A DNA stretch of 15,078 nucleotides from JBBQIY01 sp964618405 (GTDB lineage: Bacteria > Verrucomicrobiota > Kiritimatiellia > RFP12 > UBA3636), in contig CAZUAY010000071.1 in NCBI GenBank assembly GCA_964618405.1, positions 1-15,078 of the forward strand. Direction: 5' to 3'. How positions within the stretch are numbered: the first letter of the stretch is position 1; every line of letters starts with the position of its first letter. Under the pieces are notes generated by a model. It made no database searches. It had not been told where the DNA came from and was given only the letters and a program-made list of their open reading frames with translations. Below, piece by piece: positions 12,039 to 15,078 of this stretch. A program made the translations under genes and the position numbers.

Positions 12039-13481
12039 ATGAATAACATTCTATTTATTATCGCGGACCAGCTCAGGGCAGATGCTCTTGGATTTGCTGG
12101 GGAATTTCCAGTTAAGACACCCCATATCGATGAACTCGCCAGGCGCGGGACTGTTTTTAACAAAACCTATTCACCCAATCCTGTCTGTGTCCCAGCAAGA
12201 GCATCCATCATGACGGGTTGCAACAGTTACGATCATGGTTCGTATTACAACGATCAGCCATGGCCAGAAAATATGAAAACCTGGCCAGAGGTACTACGTG
12301 ACAACTGCTATTACACGACGCTTATTGGAAAGACACATTTTTTCCCAGAAAGAAGATCTGCTGGTTTTCAAAAAATGATCTTACCTGAGGATCAAAGTAT
12401 CCATCAAACAGGAAAAGTAGCGGAGAAAAGGAAAAGGGTCAGCGTCTCCAATGTAGATGATTTGCATCGAGCTTTTCCGCAAGAGCCTACCGATGTCCCT
12501 CTAGAAGCATATAGACCTGTTTTCTTTACGGATTGCGCTATTCATGAACTTGATTTAATCTCAACAAGACGGGAGTGTGACTTAAAAGGTAATGAGCCTT
12601 TTGTGATGAAATTATCCTATATGCTTCCCCATAGTCCCTGCAATCCCCCAGAACCTTATTTTTCAATGTATCGAGATCAGATTAAGGAACCGAATGCTAC
12701 TGAAGAGGAGCTGGCTACTTTTCCAAAGCAGATCAATAAATTTTATGATATCTGGAACCGTCTGGATAAAAATATACTCTTGAGGGCAAGAGATCAATAT
12801 TTTGGCTGTGTTACCCTTATTGATGAACAAATCGGCAGAGTCATTCAGAAGCTGAAGGATATGGGCGTCTATGATAATACCCTAATCATTTTTACCTCTG
12901 ACCATGGTGAACATATTTTAGATCATCACCTTGAGCAAAAAGGTACTTTTTTTGAATGTAGTGCTCGAGTGCCACTTATATTCTCCGGGCCGGGTATACC
13001 ACAAGGTAAAGTTGTCAGTGAAAATGTCGGCCTGATTGACCTTTATCCGACAATATTAGACTACTGTGGGCTGTATTTATCACGCAAGCGTGATCCTGAT
13101 GGAAACCTTATCTACGCATACTCCGGCCAGAAAGAAGGTGACTGCATGAGCTTAATGCCTTACTTCGAATCAGACGAAGAGACTGAGGTCAATCCTGCCC
13201 GAATAATCATTTCAGAACAGGCCATGCAGGGGCAACGTTTCATGCTTAAAAAAGGTGATATTAAAATCAACTATTACCTCAATGCTGATGGTGAAAATGA
13301 ATTTGATTACTTTGACCTTTCAAAGGATCCGAAGGAGCAGGATAACCAAGGTAAAGATTTTAAGATTGAAGATCTTGAACCTGACATGAAAGAGGCCTTC
13401 GACAAGGTGATTAAAAAATCAAGCCAACATAAGGATGGCTATTATTCCTTTCAGAATAAAATAAGGCGGATGTTTACGTGA
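12039..13481 (+). CDS. Sulfatase, arylsulfatase-type (CxPxR)
   Basis: A second formylglycine-dependent sulfatase, 480 residues, from a different subfamily than its neighbour. The core begins MNNILFIIADQLRADALG with Asp10. The modification motif is CVPAR (50-54, Cys50). GKTHF lies at 97-101, His198 in LPHSP, and the metal site SDHGE at 287-291 (Asp288, His289), followed by Lys301 and ARVPLIFSGPG. The frame is open back to 11904, but the extra 45 residues overlap the first sulfatase and resemble no sulfatase N-terminus, so I start at the ATG one base after the upstream TAA. No Shine-Dalgarno sequence lies close to it (AAGGAG is about 36 bp upstream), so translation probably depends on reinitiation. 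No signal peptide is visible. The gene is clearly more AT-rich than the first sulfatase, suggesting separate origin. Confidence 0.9.
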   Translation: MNNILFIIADQLRADALGFAGEFPVKTPHIDELARRGTVFNKTYSPNPVCVPARASIMTGCNSYDHGSYYNDQPWPENMKTWPEVLRDNCYYTTLIGKTHFFPERRSAGFQKMILPEDQSIHQTGKVAEKRKRVSVSNVDDLHRAFPQEPTDVPLEAYRPVFFTDCAIHELDLISTRRECDLKGNEPFVMKLSYMLPHSPCNPPEPYFSMYRDQIKEPNATEEELATFPKQINKFYDIWNRLDKNILLRARDQYFGCVTLIDEQIGRVIQKLKDMGVYDNTLIIFTSDHGEHILDHHLEQKGTFFECSARVPLIFSGPGIPQGKVVSENVGLIDLYPTILDYCGLYLSRKRDPDGNLIYAYSGQKEGDCMSLMPYFESDEETEVNPARIIISEQAMQGQRFMLKKGDIKINYYLNADGENEFDYFDLSKDPKEQDNQGKDFKIEDLEPDMKEAFDKVIKKSSQHKDGYYSFQNKIRRMFT

Positions 13482-13880
13482 ATTAACGTAACTCACAACT
13501 CACGACTCGCAACGCTCGATGCCCCTGGCGCAACTTTGCAGCAGGCGACTTGTAGTAATCGGTCAGTCGCCGGGGTTGGGCAGACAGAGGAGCACCACCC
13601 ACTCGACCGATTACAGTAGCGAGTTGCGAGTAGCGAGTAACGAGTTGCGAGTCTCCATCAGCCCCAACCACGAGGTTGGGGACGTGTATCTGGGCGAAAG
13701 GGATGCCGTTACGGAAGATCTGAGAAGTCCTCCCTGGATGTGTCCGCGTATTCATTCTGCCACTCGCCACTGATGACTCGCGACTCGCAACTGTAATCGG
13801 GAAGTCAACGGGGGCGGGGTCAAGGCCTGTTCTTTGGGGCTTTTCACTCAAACCCCGGCGACTGACCGATTACCGACTTG
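13482..13880. repeat. Intergenic mosaic repeat block 4
   Basis: No gene is visible between the second sulfatase and the tRNA. The block contains inverted 7-bp tracts (13490-13515, 13762-13792), a direct 7-bp tract (13617-13652), a perfect 8-bp hairpin CCCCAACC-ACGA-GGTTGGGG (13662-13681), and two units bounded by GTAATCGG...CCGATTAC (13555-13614 and 13793-13873). Bases 13682-13760 match no other module in the window. Confidence 0.8.
13555..13873. repeat. 319-bp segment with 23-bp perfect terminal inverted repeats
   Basis: Bases 13555-13577 are the exact reverse complement of 13851-13873. The ends GTAATCGGTCAG...CTGACCGATTAC are the ones used by the other palindromic units. It is MITE-like in shape, but I see no flanking target duplication and the interior is made of the same modules as the other blocks. 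Confidence 0.7.
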
Positions 13881-13893
13881 TAAAACTTTAACC

Positions 13894-13923
13894 TTGATTT
13901 GAAACCCTCACTTACAGTATTCT
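13894..13923 (+). promoter_or_regulatory. Candidate tRNA promoter
   Basis: TTGATT (13894-13899) and TATTCT (13918-13923) are 18 bp apart, about 20 bp upstream of the mature tRNA 5' end. Confidence 0.45.
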
Positions 13924-13943
13924 TTACTTCCTCAGTTTATTCT

Positions 13944-14019
13944 GGGCCCTTAGCTCAGTGGTCAGAGCTGGGGACTCATAATCCCTAGGTCGGGGGTTCA
14001 AGTCCCTCAGGGCCCACCA
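13944..14019 (+). tRNA. tRNA with anticodon CAT, probably tRNA-Ile2 (lysidine-modified)
   Basis: A complete 76-nt cloverleaf with encoded CCA. The acceptor stem is GGGCCCT (13944-13950) with AGGGCCC (14009-14015), the D arm GCTC/GAGC, the anticodon stem GGGGA/TCCCT around CTCATAA with CAT at 13977-13979, and the T loop GTTCAAG. The short D loop (AGTGGTCA), the acceptor pairs C4-G69 and C5-G68, and the overall similarity to E. coli tRNA-Ile2 point to the AUA-reading isoleucine tRNA, whose C34 is changed to lysidine by TilS, rather than elongator Met. Initiator tRNA is unlikely because position 1 pairs with position 72. Confidence 0.88.
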
Positions 14020-14080
14020 TTCTCACTTAGACAAGCACCCGCAAGCATAAATTTGCAGCGGGTATAGGACATTGAAACCC

Positions 14081-14968
14081 ATGGCAAACGAAGACAGAAA
14101 CCTCAGCCACGCTGCGCCGGAGTCAATCGAGGAGCTTGAAGCCCTCAAGGCTTGGTGGAATTCCCACGGCGACAAAGTCACAATGGGCCTGATCGCCGTG
14201 TTGGTCGCCGTCATTGGATTCCAGCAGTATAACCGCTGGCACGAAAAGGCAAGTGCCCGTGCGATGGCCGCGTTCGACTCGGCACGCTCCCCGGAAGCTT
14301 TGGAGCAATTGATTAACGACAATTCCTCCAAAACCGTTACGCCTCTTGCTCGCCTTCGTCTTGCCAGCATTTATTTTGCAGAACAGAACTACACCTTGGC
14401 CCAGTCTGCATACGAAGCCTTTTTAGCAGAAAATGCCAATCATCCCTTGGTCGATGTGGCAAGCGTCGGTCTCGCCCATAGCCTTGAGGCAAACGGCAAG
14501 GTTGAAGAAGCGGCCGCCCAATTCAAGGCATTTTCAGAGGCGAAACCGGACAGCTTCCTCGCGCCCATGGCTCAGATCGGTCTCGGTCGATGCCTGATCC
14601 TTGCAGGCCGCCGCGATGAAGGCAAGGGGGTTCTCGATCTGTTCATCACCGAGAAGGCAGGGACCCAGTGGGCATCTTATGCCGATGAAATTCTCCGAGA
14701 CAAGGATCGCCTGACCATCCCGGTGGCCCCTGCCTCGACGGACCTTTCGTCTTTCTTCTCTGCCGAAGAGTCGACAACTGCAGCTCCTGCCACCATGGAT
14801 GCGCCGATGGTTATCGCCGAGCCAACCCTTGCAGCCGAAGCCGCTGAAGCAGCACCTGCGGCGGAAGCAGCACCTGCAGCGGAAGCCACCGAAGCAGCAC
14901 CTGCAGCGGAAGCCACCGAAGCAGTACCTGCAGCGGAAGCCACCGAAGCAAAAGCGACTGCAAAATAG
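14081..14968 (+). CDS. Membrane-anchored TPR protein, YfgM-like, with Ala/Glu repeat tail
   Basis: A 295-residue protein with a short polar N-terminus, one membrane helix at about 32-48 (after WWNSHGDKVT), and a TPR-like helical region at about 60-205, e.g. ARLRLASIYFAEQNYTLAQSAYEAFL (89-114). A low-complexity tail rich in Ala, Glu, Pro and Thr follows. The layout resembles YfgM/TPR_21 proteins, which in E. coli associate with the SecYEG translocon and periplasmic chaperones; that role is inferred from topology, not shown. I choose the ATG at 14081 with AGGA 11 bases upstream. A TTG at 14072 would add three residues but sits only two bases from the AGGA. The gene starts 61 bp after the tRNA and may share its transcript. 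The tail is encoded by 27-bp tandem repeats and is a likely site of length variation. Confidence 0.75.
   Translation: MANEDRNLSHAAPESIEELEALKAWWNSHGDKVTMGLIAVLVAVIGFQQYNRWHEKASARAMAAFDSARSPEALEQLINDNSSKTVTPLARLRLASIYFAEQNYTLAQSAYEAFLAENANHPLVDVASVGLAHSLEANGKVEEAAAQFKAFSEAKPDSFLAPMAQIGLGRCLILAGRRDEGKGVLDLFITEKAGTQWASYADEILRDKDRLTIPVAPASTDLSSFFSAEESTTAAPATMDAPMVIAEPTLAAEAAEAAPAAEAAPAAEATEAAPAAEATEAVPAAEATEAKATAK
14849..14947 (+). repeat. 27-bp in-frame tandem repeat
   Basis: Two identical 27-bp copies (14867-14893 and 14894-14920) and a third with one mismatch (14921-14947), preceded by an 18-bp partial copy. Each encodes AAPAAEATE or AVPAAEATE in the tail of the TPR protein. Confidence 0.9.
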
Positions 14969-14994
14969 GATTGGATTCGTGTCTCGTCCAGGGA

Positions 14995-15045
14995 GCATTC
15001 ACGATTCATTGACCGGTCATCAACGGCTACAGGCTCGCCCACTCG
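14995..15045. repeat. 51-bp long inverted repeat, right copy (uninterrupted)
   Basis: Exact reverse complement of 103-124 joined to 192-220 at the left end of the window, but without the 57-bp insert and with CCTGTAGCCG only once (as its reverse complement). It lies 26 bp after the TPR gene. The remaining bases to 15078 show nothing recognisable. Confidence 0.85.
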
Positions 15046-15078
15046 TCCAAGTAAAAGATAACGCGGATTGTAAAAAGG

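Noticed and set aside
13483..13851. ORFs on both strands across repeat block 4
   Set aside because: They consist largely of repeat translations and overlap each other; no initiation signals.

Overview
The window reads as chromosomal DNA of a Gram-negative bacterium (TonB-dependent outer-membrane receptor, ExbB/ExbD/TonB). Paired sulfatases, a Tad-type membrane protein and a YfgM-like TPR protein would fit the PVC superphylum (for example Kiritimatiellota, Lentisphaerae or Verrucomicrobia). That placement is inference from gene content; no phylogenetic marker was compared.

Layout. (1) 1-4317: repeat-rich DNA, then a candidate promoter, a cobalamin riboswitch and four co-directional genes: a BtuB-type receptor, exbB, exbD and tonB. 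This is a self-contained, B12-regulated outer-membrane uptake unit with its own energising complex. (2) 4318-4728: a second block of mosaic repeats, then a single-domain response regulator (4729-5106) with its own promoter and an inverted repeat across it. (3) 5131-9837, minus strand: read in its own direction, a small membrane protein, tadC, eda, nadC and dxs. They are tightly packed and probably one operon, joining a Tad/type II secretion membrane protein with KDPG aldolase, NAD biosynthesis and the first step of the MEP isoprenoid pathway. (4) 9838-10546: a third repeat block, then a candidate promoter and a ten-codon mini-ORF. (5) 10547-13481: two sulfatases from different subfamilies, separated by one base and differing in base composition. 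(6) 13482-13943: a fourth repeat block, followed by a promoter and a tRNA with anticodon CAT that looks like tRNA-Ile2. (7) 14081-14968: a membrane-anchored TPR protein with an Ala/Glu/Pro repeat tail, then a last repeat block running off the window.

The most striking content is not a gene. Every large gap between transcription units is filled by the same family of short modules in different orders and orientations: 7-bp tandem tracts (GCGAGTT/GCGAGTA type), an 11-bp-period CTTTGTCG array, CTAGCGACT tracts, several perfect small hairpins, and palindromic units bounded by GTAATCGG...CCGATTAC. Copies at different loci can be aligned, and they show clean insertions or deletions at short direct repeats, including a 57-bp insert flanked by a 10-bp duplication. 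I do not recognise this as a named repeat family. It is my main candidate for something undescribed.
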